Below are positions 17,440-27,018 of a stretch of DNA of 64,000 nt, one piece after another. Below the pieces are notes generated by a model. It ran no database searches. It saw only the letters and a program-made list of their open reading frames with translations, and was not told the origin of the DNA. Position 1 is the first letter of the stretch. Every line of letters starts with the position of its first letter. The position numbers and the translations under genes are program-made. The stretch spans positions 930,001 through 994,000 of the forward strand of contig JACKDX010000001.1 of the NCBI GenBank assembly GCA_020633325.1, in the 5' to 3' direction. This stretch comes from Myxococcales bacterium. GTDB taxonomy: Bacteria; Myxococcota_A; Polyangia; Polyangiales; GCA-016699535.

Positions 17440-18795
17440 TCAATGCATTGTATGGTTGCTTAACCATCCCTGATCGGCAAAGCGCTGCAGGATCCTGCAT
17501 ACTTCAAACGTCCGCATGGATGTTGACTCGATAATGCTGCGCACGGTGCTTTTTCCGTCAACCGCCTCGAGGACTCGACGTTCGCCTGGCTCAAGCCTCT
17601 CTTGAGGCGTCCCGCTTGGAGCAAACACCACGTTGAGATCCGGCACGCGGCGTTCGATGAGATGCCATTCATCGAGGCGCCGGACTCCTTCAAGAAGCAG
17701 CGACTGCATAGGAAGCTCCAGTCTTGCGAGTTCGGCCACTGGGAGCACGGTTTCTTTGTCAAATCGAAAGGTCCCCGTGTGCCATCGCAACGCTTCGCAC
17801 ATCAAGTCCGTGGTTTGCCTCTTGAGTGCGGCTTTCAGATCGCTGGGCGAAATCGCCGCTTTGTCCAGCAAGCGCTTCCCCAATAGTTGCTGTAGCTCTT
17901 CACCATCCTGCTCAAGTACGCGCTCGAGTTCTTCGCGCCCGATAGCGCCTTGTTCGACGAGATAGCGACCCAGGAAAAATTCTGCATAGGTTGCCTCGGA
18001 AACCACCATATCGACCTGCCCATTTCTCAGACACACATACAAGATCTGATCGCCGTGATGGATGTTTAGAGTTCCGGTTTGCGCTTGGATTTGAAGCATC
18101 TGCAATGTCTCCATAAGCGGCGCATGATCGATGCGCCCCTCAAGAGAGCCTTGGCAGGCAGTCCCTTGCGTCAATCGGGATAGATCGTAGCTCAGCGTGC
18201 GCAGATGCTCAGTACTAAAGCCTTCACGCAGCCACGACTGGATACTGGCTTCATTCATGGGATTCGCTGAAGGCGAGGGAGGCGCGCCTGATGCAAGTCC
18301 CTCAGCGAGGCGGATGAGCCATGCCTCCAAATAGGAGGGCTTTGCCTGCTCGAGAGATGTCGGATGCTTGTATGCGGCCGAAGAGGGCAATCGAAAATGG
18401 ATGTCCTGCGATACAGCTGCCGCATCACCGATGGGTTCTGCGTAGGCGTGCACTCGCCTTAGCAAAGCAGCGGGAACAAACGGTTTGCAGAGCCAATCGA
18501 ACTGGGTGCGTCCGGCCACATCGGAAGGACAAAAAGATGAGTCGTGCGTTACAACCCAATGCCTCCGGAGCCCCTTAACATCGAGAGCGAGCAGTTCCTC
18601 AAGCGCCAGCTTGCTTGAGGAGAGCGTGGCAAGATCCACCACGACGACGGCGGGATCTGAGGCGAGCAGGGCATCTTTGCCCTCGTCTGTGTTTTTGGTA
18701 CCAAGGACAGAAAACCCGGCGTTGCGCAGGGTGTCGACCGCCAGTTTGCGCACCGTGGCATTCGCATCAACCACAAGGACTTGGGCTAAGACCAT
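17440..18795 (-). CDS. Response-regulator receiver fused to DUF4388 (PATAN-like) domain
   Basis: A 451-residue cytosolic protein. Residues 1-120 form a CheY-like receiver (QVLVVDANATVRKL, phospho-acceptor candidate in VVVVDLATL, conserved Lys in WLCKPFVP). The second part, about residues 220-360, reads SLEGRIDHAPLMETLQMLQI, TGTLNIHHGDQILYVCLRNGQVD, LVEQGAIGREELERVL, which is the DUF4388 domain common in myxobacterial signalling proteins. A short C-terminal helical domain (EAVDGKSTVRSIIESTSM) resembles a winged-helix. The acidic pocket looks incomplete near the N-terminus (VVDAN instead of DD), so phosphorylation is uncertain. It lies next to the giant TPR gene and may act with it. Confidence 0.87.
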   Translation of the reverse strand: MVLAQVLVVDANATVRKLAVDTLRNAGFSVLGTKNTDEGKDALLASDPAVVVVDLATLSSSKLALEELLALDVKGLRRHWVVTHDSSFCPSDVAGRTQFDWLCKPFVPAALLRRVHAYAEPIGDAAAVSQDIHFRLPSSAAYKHPTSLEQAKPSYLEAWLIRLAEGLASGAPPSPSANPMNEASIQSWLREGFSTEHLRTLSYDLSRLTQGTACQGSLEGRIDHAPLMETLQMLQIQAQTGTLNIHHGDQILYVCLRNGQVDMVVSEATYAEFFLGRYLVEQGAIGREELERVLEQDGEELQQLLGKRLLDKAAISPSDLKAALKRQTTDLMCEALRWHTGTFRFDKETVLPVAELARLELPMQSLLLEGVRRLDEWHLIERRVPDLNVVFAPSGTPQERLEPGERRVLEAVDGKSTVRSIIESTSMRTFEVCRILQRFADQGWLSNHTMH

Positions 18796-18855
18796 TCAGA
18801 CTCTAGACATGCCATAAGCGCCAAAAGAGTCAATTGGTGGCCAAAGAAAGGCTGC

Positions 18856-21800
18856 TCAGATCAGACCCATGGCACGCCGCGCTTGCATTGCGACATCGGA
18901 AGTCCAGAACTCCATCAGATCGCGGACCTCGTCGCACTGGTGCACAAGGAGCGTACCATGAAGATTGTTTAGCTCTCGACGCGAGCGTCGGATAATTTCC
19001 ACGCTGCCCGGAAGGTCGTCGCTTATGAGTGCGGCGATCCGGCACGCGGCTTGCTCGATAGCATGCGCCCAATCCAAGAAATCCACTGGCTGTCCGGCCA
19101 CGTAGGCCGAGGCTGCTTCGTCCATGATCTTGCGGGCTTTGCGAGAAAGGGCACGGTTGAGCTTTTTGCTTTGATCGTCGATAATCTCGTCATTGGTGAG
19201 GCCGGCGCCAAACTCGGGTGCAACGTTCCGGGAAGCTGCAGCGAGGAGTATTTGCAGCTCGCGCGGCATTAACTTTGCAGTGGCTTCGAGCTCTAATCCG
19301 ATTTTCGATAACGCCTGAGCAATGAGGAACGCTTGTTTGGAGACCGTGTGCTCTTCGATGTCTGCGGGAACCATCAGCACGGATGGATCGCCAAGCTCGA
19401 TACCCACGCCTCGACCCCGAGCGCCATGGATATAGAGGTCGAACTCGTGAACATCGAGAACGTCTGCCACCTTCTTAACGAGCTGAACCAATGGTTTTTC
19501 GGCACGGAGTGACACCTTTTCCCAGTTGCCGTAGCCATCGAAGTCCGGCAGGAATATCTTCCCGATTCCGCTCCGGATCGCGCGGAGCAGTTGCGTGGCG
19601 GCGCGCGTATGCGGGGGAAGCTGCGCTATAGTTTGCACGCGGTCTTGGCTGAAAGCTGCGGCCAGTCCATCGGCCGGCCGGGGAGGCTGGAACTGTGCCA
19701 ACTCAATGTCGGAACTCGTGGCGGTGCCCAGGACCAAAAGGGGCTGAGTTGCCAGTCTAGCCTCCATGGATCGCTCAGTCGCCAGATAGAGCTTCGCTAG
19801 CTCACGCCACATGTCACTGAGGGTGACATCAGACTTAAGAATATGATGAAGTTCCTGCACGGCCTCCGCAAAGTTATTGGCTTCCCTCAGACGTTGGACA
19901 AGGTTCTTACGCAAGCCTATGTCGCCGTGGGTGCGAGCAATGCCAATCTTGAGGGTATCGATCGCGCTATCAATGCGCTCGAATTTCTGATGATAGACCC
20001 ACGCCAGCTCTCGATATGCCGTTGCAAGGTAAGGGGAGTCCTCCGCTGACTGCTTGAGAAACGCTTCAAGCGCGCTAACATAGTAATCCCACCTACCGGC
20101 CTCTTGTACGAGTTGCTTAAATGCCGGGAGAATGTGGTCTTCGGGGCCACCTAAACTCAAAGCTTCAATGTAACAGTGTAGAGCCTTGTCCGCATGACCC
20201 TCTGCAAGGTGTAGCTTGCCAAGGCAACCGAGCGCGATGGCTTTGTCATGCGGATCGCGTGCAATCCGAGCCAACCGGCTCGCGGTGCCGAGCGCGTTGG
20301 TCCGCTCGCCCGCAGCAAGCTGGAGTTCGGCGAGTAGAGCCAAGGCGCGCGTATGATTGGGATCGATATGCAGTGCCGCTTCCACATGAAGCCGCGCCGC
20401 GGGCGCAGCCTCGAGCCATTGAACGCTGAGTTCAGCGACATCCATGTGGCACTCAAGCAGCATGGCGGGATCCTTTGACAGAACGATGCCCCGCTTAAGA
20501 AGTTCAGTCGCCTTTTGCCACTGGCGGTCGGCCTTTAGCACCATCGCCAAGGCCATAATGGCTTCGAGATGATCAGGCGCAGCGGAAACCGCTTTGTCGA
20601 GGGCACCGATTGCCGCGGGGACATCGTCAAGCCGCTCGGAATAAATACGGGCCACCCGCATCCACACTTCAGCCGCGGCAGAGGGCGAAACTATGGCAGT
20701 GGCGAGTTCCCCCAGCGTCTCCGCAAGCTGCGCGTGTTGCCCAGCACCACTCAGCACTTGTTCCAGCCGGTCTATCGCGGCCGGGTGTGAGGGCAAGATT
20801 CGAAGCGCATGGCGGAGGTCACGCAGTGCCTCGACAGGGTTCTCAAGCTGGTCCATGTGCAGTCTCGCGCTGTCTACCAGATATCCCGCCGCCTGTTCAG
20901 GATCCAAGCTAGCTTCGGCCAACAGTCGTTTAGCCTCGATCTGAAAAGTTGGGTCAGTTTGGCTATCTGCCAGCCTGGCAAATCCATGGAGCGCACCGAG
21001 ATTACGGGGGTCTTTTTTCGCAGCTGCCCTAAAGACATTCACCGCATCTGGGTGAGCCAAGGATTCGAGGGCCTCCGCCAATCTGAGTAAATGCACAGCT
21101 GCGGAGTCCGGAGTTGCCGTGATTTTGGACAAGAACCCTTCGATATCGGTGAGCAAATCGGGATCGTTGGCTTCGAGAGCAACCTGCTCCAACAACAACA
21201 GCGCCGCCTCATCCTCGGGGAAAACCTTGAGCACTTCGTTCGCACTCTGCTTAGCGAGCATCAGCGGACCATCTTCGAATGCATCGCCCAAAGATACCCG
21301 CGCCAACTCTCGCCACTGTGCCACGCGAATCGAGGGATCGCTGAGCGCTGAAACCCATTGTGTATAGAGGGTTATCAATCGTACTTTTTCGCCCGATTGA
21401 TGATAAAGCGATTCCAGCGCGTCAAACGCGTCCAAATGCTGTTGTTTTTCCTGAAGAGCGGCCTCAACGCATGCAATCGCCTCAGCGCTGTTCTTTAAAC
21501 GTTCGTTCCATACGTCGCCTTGCTGAAGCAACACTTCGACTTTCAGGTCCTCATCAGTGACGGACCGGGTGATGCGTTTTAAGTCTTCAATCAATGGCGT
21601 CCATTCCTCCGCTTCTTGATGGAGACGGACCAAGGCCGCGCGTGCGGTGTATAGTGAAGGCTTGTGGCTGAGCGCTGCCTCATATGCTTTTGCGGCCTCT
21701 TTCCGATTGTTGAGCCTCTCTTCGTAGATTTCACCGATCTCAAGCGCCGCGAAGGCTTTTTCGGTGTCTTTGGTGCAGTGCTCGAGCCGAATGGCTAGCA

Positions 21801-24051
21801 CGTCGGCCAATAGGGCCCAGTCGCCCTTTGCCCTATAAATTCCTTCGAGGGCTGTCAGTGAGGCTGCGTGCGCAGGATTCCTATCAACAGCCATTTTATA
21901 GCTCTTGGCAGCATCCTCGGCCTTGCCCAAGCGTTCCTGCTGAATCCTGCCAACTTGGTGGTAAAGTTCAGCCTGCTTCTTTGCGTCGGGTATAGATTCA
22001 AGCTCTCGCTCGTACGTCGAAAGCATGTCGTCGAAGCGTCCCTCGCGCTGATACAGCGCCCTTAGCCCATGAATAGCCGGCAAATAACGGGGATCGAGCT
22101 CGAGGACCCTCTCGTACTCGCGTATTGCCTCTGTAGGGTCGGCTACATGGACGGCCTGGATTTCAGCAATGCGTTGGTGAAGCTCGATGCGCGCGCGATT
22201 CTCGGTGACGACTGTCGCTTCCATGGCAAGAGCGGACACCACAGTTTCATAGTCGTGATGGTTTTCCGCGGAGCGTTGCAGTGCGTGAATGGCATTGAGA
22301 TTGTCGGCTTCTATTTTTAGAATCCGCTTATAGGTCTGAATGGCGTATTCGTAGTCCTTGAGATGCACTTCATAGAGCCCGCCAATAGCAAACAACATGG
22401 CAACCCTGCGCTGGTTGTCTGGGGCGCTAGCAAATGCTCTCTCATGTAAGTGTATCAAATCACCGAACTTTCCTGTCAATCGAAAAAGACGGTCGAGCGC
22501 CTTCATCGAGGGGTCATATGCGGGGACGAGACTCAGGGCGCGCAGGTGTTGCTCTATGGCGTCATCCAGCTCACCTAACTTTGTCTCAAGGATATCTGCG
22601 ACGCTCGCATGGGCGTGCGCACGCCTGGCAGGATCGTGGCTTGTATTGGCCAGCTGTAAATTTATTCCAATCAACCCATCCCAATCATTCCGTCGCCGAT
22701 AAAGCTCGCTCAAAGAGTGAAATGCTTGGTCATTATCCGGTTTCGTGTGCAACGCACGCTCATACCATTGGATAGCAAGCTCTTCTTGCTCCAGCTGAAG
22801 TTCGGCAATCCTGCCAATATGCGTAGCGATATCCACAATATCCGGGTTATCCGTCTCCGCATCCACCCATAGGCTCCAGGTCGCGACGGCGTCCTTATAG
22901 AGCCCTGCGCTTTCATAAAGCACGGCCAGCCGGTGAAGAATGATGGGATCGTCACCGGATACGCTAGAGGCCATTTTCAGGGCCTCAGCTGCCCGATCTT
23001 TATCCTTGAGTTGACCGAGGCTGATATGCGCGATGTGTATCCAATTGGTGCACTTGATCTTGGGGTCATTCGTTTGTTCGGCGTCATGGGACAACATTTC
23101 GCAAAGCTCGTGCCAGCGCCGATGCGAATGATAGAGGCGCGTGAGGGCGGCAATGGCCCCACGGTGGGCGGGGTGTGCCAGGAGCGCGGCTTGATAGAAT
23201 TCCATAGCGACGTTCACATTGCCCTGTTGGTGCTCGGCAAGCTTGGCTCGCAGGAAAAGTTGGCTTCCCTTATAAAGGGAATCATCCCGCGCGATGCTGG
23301 CGCGGCGTTCGTAGACCTGCGCGAGTTCGTCCCAGTTTCCATGGTGGCGAAAACAGCGCGCCAAGCCGTTTAAAAGGCTATGGTCTTCTGGGGAGAGAGA
23401 TAACGCGTCGAGATAGGATTGCTGCGCATGATCCACGTCCAAAAGACGTTCTTCAAGCAGAAGACCTTTTTGATAGAGAAGGGTGGTTTTTGAGCGTGGG
23501 TGAGAAGTGGCGGCAATTTCCGCGTCAAAAAACGCCAATGCGTCACGATAGTTGGCGTGACGGATCAACAAACGGCGGGCATCGCGTAAAGCGGGAATGA
23601 AGGTGGCCACCGCTTGCTGCGCTTTTTGATAATGCTCGAGCGCGCGGGCGGGATTATCCAGGCGCGTCTCAAAAAGACGACCCATCTCGTAATGTAAGCG
23701 CGCGGTTTGCTCCGCCGTGGGGTGATAGCGAAGTTCTGCATCGAAATGCTGGATGAGGGCCTTGGCATGCTGAGCCAGCGGTCGAGACGAAATTTGGGCA
23801 GCTTCGATCTGGCTAACGTCTTCGCGCGTTGGGCGCTGGCTCTCCAAAGGCGGCCTCCTAGGCGCAGGGACCGGATGCCTGAGTTGCGCAGGAGATTTAT
23901 GCGCTATCGGCCTCTTGAGAGGTGCAGCTACCGCGCGCTTTGGCGGAGGCGGGGGTCCAGGATGTTCTGAGCGACGGGTGCCCGATTTCAGATCTTCGAC
24001 ATCGATGAAGTCCAGCTCAGAAGTCGGCGGGACCTTGGAATGAGTCATCAC
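18856..24051 (-). CDS. Very large tetratricopeptide-repeat protein
   Basis: A 1731-residue cytosolic protein with no signal peptide. Residues 1-110 are Pro/Arg-rich and disordered. From about 115 to 1390 there is an almost unbroken TPR superhelix; repeats such as ALEHYQKAQQAVATFIPALR, AIREYERVLELDPRYLPAIH and AAKSYKMAVDRNPAHAASLT recur every 34-40 residues. The last 300 residues are a separate, mostly helical domain of no recognised family (IGKIFLPDFDGYGNWEKVSL to the end). Proteins of this type are scaffolds in myxobacterial motility and cell polarity, but the partners here are unknown. The adjacent receiver-DUF4388 gene, transcribed the same way, is the natural candidate. Confidence 0.9.
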   Translation of the reverse strand: MMTHSKVPPTSELDFIDVEDLKSGTRRSEHPGPPPPPKRAVAAPLKRPIAHKSPAQLRHPVPAPRRPPLESQRPTREDVSQIEAAQISSRPLAQHAKALIQHFDAELRYHPTAEQTARLHYEMGRLFETRLDNPARALEHYQKAQQAVATFIPALRDARRLLIRHANYRDALAFFDAEIAATSHPRSKTTLLYQKGLLLEERLLDVDHAQQSYLDALSLSPEDHSLLNGLARCFRHHGNWDELAQVYERRASIARDDSLYKGSQLFLRAKLAEHQQGNVNVAMEFYQAALLAHPAHRGAIAALTRLYHSHRRWHELCEMLSHDAEQTNDPKIKCTNWIHIAHISLGQLKDKDRAAEALKMASSVSGDDPIILHRLAVLYESAGLYKDAVATWSLWVDAETDNPDIVDIATHIGRIAELQLEQEELAIQWYERALHTKPDNDQAFHSLSELYRRRNDWDGLIGINLQLANTSHDPARRAHAHASVADILETKLGELDDAIEQHLRALSLVPAYDPSMKALDRLFRLTGKFGDLIHLHERAFASAPDNQRRVAMLFAIGGLYEVHLKDYEYAIQTYKRILKIEADNLNAIHALQRSAENHHDYETVVSALAMEATVVTENRARIELHQRIAEIQAVHVADPTEAIREYERVLELDPRYLPAIHGLRALYQREGRFDDMLSTYERELESIPDAKKQAELYHQVGRIQQERLGKAEDAAKSYKMAVDRNPAHAASLTALEGIYRAKGDWALLADVLAIRLEHCTKDTEKAFAALEIGEIYEERLNNRKEAAKAYEAALSHKPSLYTARAALVRLHQEAEEWTPLIEDLKRITRSVTDEDLKVEVLLQQGDVWNERLKNSAEAIACVEAALQEKQQHLDAFDALESLYHQSGEKVRLITLYTQWVSALSDPSIRVAQWRELARVSLGDAFEDGPLMLAKQSANEVLKVFPEDEAALLLLEQVALEANDPDLLTDIEGFLSKITATPDSAAVHLLRLAEALESLAHPDAVNVFRAAAKKDPRNLGALHGFARLADSQTDPTFQIEAKRLLAEASLDPEQAAGYLVDSARLHMDQLENPVEALRDLRHALRILPSHPAAIDRLEQVLSGAGQHAQLAETLGELATAIVSPSAAAEVWMRVARIYSERLDDVPAAIGALDKAVSAAPDHLEAIMALAMVLKADRQWQKATELLKRGIVLSKDPAMLLECHMDVAELSVQWLEAAPAARLHVEAALHIDPNHTRALALLAELQLAAGERTNALGTASRLARIARDPHDKAIALGCLGKLHLAEGHADKALHCYIEALSLGGPEDHILPAFKQLVQEAGRWDYYVSALEAFLKQSAEDSPYLATAYRELAWVYHQKFERIDSAIDTLKIGIARTHGDIGLRKNLVQRLREANNFAEAVQELHHILKSDVTLSDMWRELAKLYLATERSMEARLATQPLLVLGTATSSDIELAQFQPPRPADGLAAAFSQDRVQTIAQLPPHTRAATQLLRAIRSGIGKIFLPDFDGYGNWEKVSLRAEKPLVQLVKKVADVLDVHEFDLYIHGARGRGVGIELGDPSVLMVPADIEEHTVSKQAFLIAQALSKIGLELEATAKLMPRELQILLAAASRNVAPEFGAGLTNDEIIDDQSKKLNRALSRKARKIMDEAASAYVAGQPVDFLDWAHAIEQAACRIAALISDDLPGSVEIIRRSRRELNNLHGTLLVHQCDEVRDLMEFWTSDVAMQARRAMGLI

Positions 24052-24140
24052 CTATGAGCATAACAGCAATATGCTGCCGGATTAAGTAATGCAATACAGC
24101 GCACATAACCGCACATGAAGGCATGCGCAAAGGGGCGTGA

Positions 24141-24464
24141 TTATGCGCTGAAACTCGAGCCGCAACCACAGCTCGTTGCGGCTGTGGGATTGCCAAACTT
24201 GAAACCGGAGCCGTGAAGGCCTTCGACATAGTCGATTTCTGTGCCCTCTAGGTATTGATAGCTCATCATGTCAACGTAGAGTTTGACGCCGTGCGACTCG
24301 AATGCGCGATCAAGCTCCTGCGTCTCGTCTTCAAAGTAAAGGTCGTAGGAAAACCCTGAACATCCTCCGCCGATGACGCGTAGACGAAGGCCCTGTTCTT
24401 CCAAACCTTCGTCCCGTTGAATGGCTTTGACTTTTTCGGCTGCTTTTTCGGTAAGAGTAATCAT
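24141..24464 (-). CDS. A-type iron-sulfur carrier (IscA/ErpA family)
   Basis: A 107-residue HesB-like protein with C35 (GGGCSGFSY), C99 and C101 (SCGCGSSF), the three cluster ligands. It is closer to the bacterial ErpA/IscA core than the 954-1298 paralogue because it has no N-terminal extension and keeps LYVDMMSYQYLEGTEIDYVE. It delivers clusters to client enzymes. It is divergent from the reductase gene at 24530 and one gene away from ygfZ, another Fe-S maintenance factor. Confidence 0.95.
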   Translation of the reverse strand: MITLTEKAAEKVKAIQRDEGLEEQGLRLRVIGGGCSGFSYDLYFEDETQELDRAFESHGVKLYVDMMSYQYLEGTEIDYVEGLHGSGFKFGNPTAATSCGCGSSFSA

Positions 24465-24484
24465 GAAGGCGCCCTAGTGACTTG

Positions 24485-24528
24485 GTTTCATATAATATAA
24501 CCTAATCCTTAAATTATTCCAGGGAGAG
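24485..24528 (+). promoter_or_regulatory. AT-rich divergent promoter region with consensus -10
   Basis: TATAAT at 24491-24496 is a perfect -10 for the rightward reductase gene (ATG 24530, with AGGGAGAG before it). The complementary strand of the same AT-rich block (TTATATTATATG) can serve the leftward A-type carrier gene. No strong -35 was seen. Confidence 0.5.
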
Positions 24529-24529
24529 A

Positions 24530-25285
24530 ATGACAGATACCGTTTCTAGTTATGAACTGAGGAATCGCCGTGCGCTGGTGACAGGCGCGGGCCAGCGAGT
24601 AGGGGCCGCAATCGCTAGGCGTTTAGGCCACGAAGGCATGCATGTCGCCATTCACTATTTTGAGTCCCGTTCGGGCGCCCTGGCAACCGAGCAGGCCGTT
24701 AGAGACGGCGGCGGCAAAGGGGTATCGCTCCAAGGAGACCTGAGGACGCCGGAGGCATGCGCGCGTCTCATCGAGGAAGCGGCTGAGGTCCTGGGCGGCC
24801 TCGATGTGGTTGTCGCAAGCGCCGCGGATTTCGAGCCAGCGTCGCTTGCAAAGATAACGCAAAAGCAATGGTCAGAGACGATGGCATTGAATCTGGAGGC
24901 GCCCCTCTGGCTCGCGCAACACGCAGCGCCGTTTTTGCGAAACTCACGAGGCGCCATCGTGTTCGTGACGTGTCACAGCACAGTGCGTCCGTTTAAAGGA
25001 TACCTGCCGTATGTGGTTTCAAAAGCTGCGCTCAAGCAGCTGATGCGCGCCCTTGCCCTGGAGCTTGCTCCCGAGGTCCGCGTTAATGCAGTCGCGCCTG
25101 GCGCGGTATTGCCACCTGACGATGCGGAGCCATCGGCACGTACCCGCATGGCGCAACGGAATCTGCTTGGCAAGTTGGGGCGTGCTGAGGACGTTGCGGA
25201 TGCCGTTATGTATCTTCTGTCAGCGCCGTTTGTCACCGGTCAACAGCTTCTGGTCGACGGTGGTCAGTTTCTTGAAGCGCATTAG
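24530..25285 (+). CDS. SDR-family reductase, FolM/pteridine-reductase-like
   Basis: A 251-residue NADPH-dependent short-chain dehydrogenase. TGAGQRVGAAIARRL matches the TGxxxR(V/I)G cofactor motif of pteridine reductases rather than the usual TGxxxGIG, and YVVSKAALKQL holds the catalytic YxxxK. The catalytic serine is probably in VTCHSTVRP. FolM-type enzymes reduce dihydromonapterin or dihydrofolate. The neighbouring ygfZ product binds folate, which makes a pterin role attractive but unproven. It converges with ygfZ with a four-base overlap. Confidence 0.8.
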   Translation: MTDTVSSYELRNRRALVTGAGQRVGAAIARRLGHEGMHVAIHYFESRSGALATEQAVRDGGGKGVSLQGDLRTPEACARLIEEAAEVLGGLDVVVASAADFEPASLAKITQKQWSETMALNLEAPLWLAQHAAPFLRNSRGAIVFVTCHSTVRPFKGYLPYVVSKAALKQLMRALALELAPEVRVNAVAPGAVLPPDDAEPSARTRMAQRNLLGKLGRAEDVADAVMYLLSAPFVTGQQLLVDGGQFLEAH

Positions 25286-26205
25286 TGCGCAGAGCGAATC
25301 GTAATAGGTTCGCCTTTCGTAGTTTGAATAATATCCCCGGCTTCGAGCGCGGGGTACGCCACATAGGCTAATCCCACCCAACCGTCTTGGTCGCGATCGT
25401 AGACGGCCGAGGTCACGGCCCCACTCTCATTATGGGCGGAGTCGAGCAAAGGTTGGCCAACCGCCAATGTAGTAGAACTTGAGGCGGATATACCCACGAG
25501 CCTCTGCTTAAGCTTGCCGCGATGCTCAAGCATTGCGATGGCCTCTTGCCCCACATAGCAACCTTTTTTAAAAGAGACGGCTCGCCCTTTGATCCCCGCT
25601 TCTTGGGGGAAATGGCGATGATCGAAGTCTATGCCAAACTGGGGCACGCCATTTCTGAGACGCACGAGCTCCCATGCCGCTTGAGAGACGAGGGCTCCTT
25701 CAACCGAGGCGAGGGCACGGGTGAGTAACGACTGGACATCTTGGGATTGCGAGCTCGGAACGATAAGATCCACGCCACATGGTCCCAAACGTTCGCAAGC
25801 GTATCTCTCAACGCCGTCGATGCCTACCGCTTTGGCAACCTCGTGAGCCCTGGGACCCTGGAGGCTCCAAAGCTCGTGATCTTCAGCAGGAGCAATATCC
25901 ACATCTTCCATGATGATGTACTTGCTCAGATGCTCGAGCAGCGAATGGTGCGTCTCCTTTGGGACCGACATCCAAAACATGTCACCGTGGTCCAGCACCC
26001 ACATATCAGCGAGGATCTTGCCTTTTGCCGAGGGCGCCACCGCATAGAGCGCGTGTCCCGAGCGTGACGCAGCGAGATCGTTGCTGATTTGGCCATTCAG
26101 CCAACTTCGTGCATCATTTCCGCGCACGCTAGCCAAGGAGACATCCTCTAGCCTGCGGGCACCGGCTGTTTTCTCGAGGCAACGCGCGAGCTGAGAGGTG
26201 TCCAC
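25282..26205 (-). CDS. ygfZ: Folate-binding YgfZ (GcvT-like) Fe-S repair protein
   Basis: A 307-residue protein related to the glycine-cleavage T protein. The signature KKGCYVGQEAIAML, with the functional cysteine, is at about residue 218. YgfZ uses tetrahydrofolate to maintain certain Fe-S enzymes, especially radical SAM enzymes, during oxidative stress. Length agrees with the family. The gene converges with the FolM-like reductase gene and is close to an A-type carrier, which strengthens the Fe-S theme. Confidence 0.92.
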   Translation of the reverse strand: MDTSQLARCLEKTAGARRLEDVSLASVRGNDARSWLNGQISNDLAASRSGHALYAVAPSAKGKILADMWVLDHGDMFWMSVPKETHHSLLEHLSKYIIMEDVDIAPAEDHELWSLQGPRAHEVAKAVGIDGVERYACERLGPCGVDLIVPSSQSQDVQSLLTRALASVEGALVSQAAWELVRLRNGVPQFGIDFDHRHFPQEAGIKGRAVSFKKGCYVGQEAIAMLEHRGKLKQRLVGISASSSTTLAVGQPLLDSAHNESGAVTSAVYDRDQDGWVGLAYVAYPALEAGDIIQTTKGEPITIRSAH

Positions 26206-26214
26206 GGGCCAAGT

Positions 26215-27018
26215 TTATTCGCCCTGAGGCATCGAGCAAGTCTCAAGTCTTCCAGCGTAAATATGCTGGCGCTTCCCGGACCTTTCAAGAATCAGCGCGC
26301 CGTCGTGTGAGATATTGAGGAAGACGCCTTCTGATTCTCCGCAGCGTACCCACTGGTCACGCCACATCAGTCGCTTTCGGACTTCTTCAAGGAGGGGACT
26401 CACGCCGATTTTCAGTGTCATGTCTAGGTATGCCTCAAGACGACCCAACAGAAGCGCCAGCACCCGGGCACGATCGAACGTTCGCAGCTCCGGATCCGAG
26501 AGGTGCATAGAGGTGGCTTGTGTGTCGAGGTCATCATCAAAGTGAGCGCGGTTGACATTTAAGCCTATTCCAATGATGAGGGCTCCAACCGTCGCCCCCC
26601 CCTGGCTGCTCGCCTCAAGCAAGAGCCCCGCGCATTTTTTTTGGTTGAGGTAAACGTCGTTGGGCCATTTGATGGAGGATGTCCCTGGCACAAAATGGTC
26701 CACGGTTTCTGCCACGGCCAAACCGCACACAAGAGTCAAAGGCGCGATCTGTGCGGGGGGAAGCGGCGTGCGGATCACCACGGAGAGATACAGGTTAGTA
26801 TCGGGAGGTGAGCTCCAGAGGCGACCGTGCGAGCCGCGGCCCTGAGTCTGCGCGTCCGTAACGATTGTGTGGCCATGGGGCGCGCCCCGCTCGGCGGCTT
26901 GTTTTGCCAGGTCGTTGCTCGATGCTGTCTTTCCCCACACTTCGAGCGAGCGGCCGAGAGCCACCGTTTGTAGCGCCTGCTCAATCCTGGCGGCTGCCAA
27001 ATCGGCTTCGGATCCCAT
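26215..27018 (-). CDS. birA: Biotin--[acetyl-CoA-carboxylase] ligase (BirA catalytic type)
   Basis: A 267-residue ligase attaching biotin to carboxylase carrier domains. The biotin/ATP site GRGSHGRLWSSPPDTNLYLSV (in part), KWPNDVYLNQKKCAGLLLE and GIGLNVN are conserved. No N-terminal winged-helix is present, so it is a class I enzyme without repressor function. Start 27018 is preferred because the ATG overlaps the CPBP protease stop (TGATG) and fits the family; the frame is open for 65 codons upstream but inside the neighbouring gene. Confidence 0.94.
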   Translation of the reverse strand: MGSEADLAAARIEQALQTVALGRSLEVWGKTASSNDLAKQAAERGAPHGHTIVTDAQTQGRGSHGRLWSSPPDTNLYLSVVIRTPLPPAQIAPLTLVCGLAVAETVDHFVPGTSSIKWPNDVYLNQKKCAGLLLEASSQGGATVGALIIGIGLNVNRAHFDDDLDTQATSMHLSDPELRTFDRARVLALLLGRLEAYLDMTLKIGVSPLLEEVRKRLMWRDQWVRCGESEGVFLNISHDGALILERSGKRQHIYAGRLETCSMPQGE

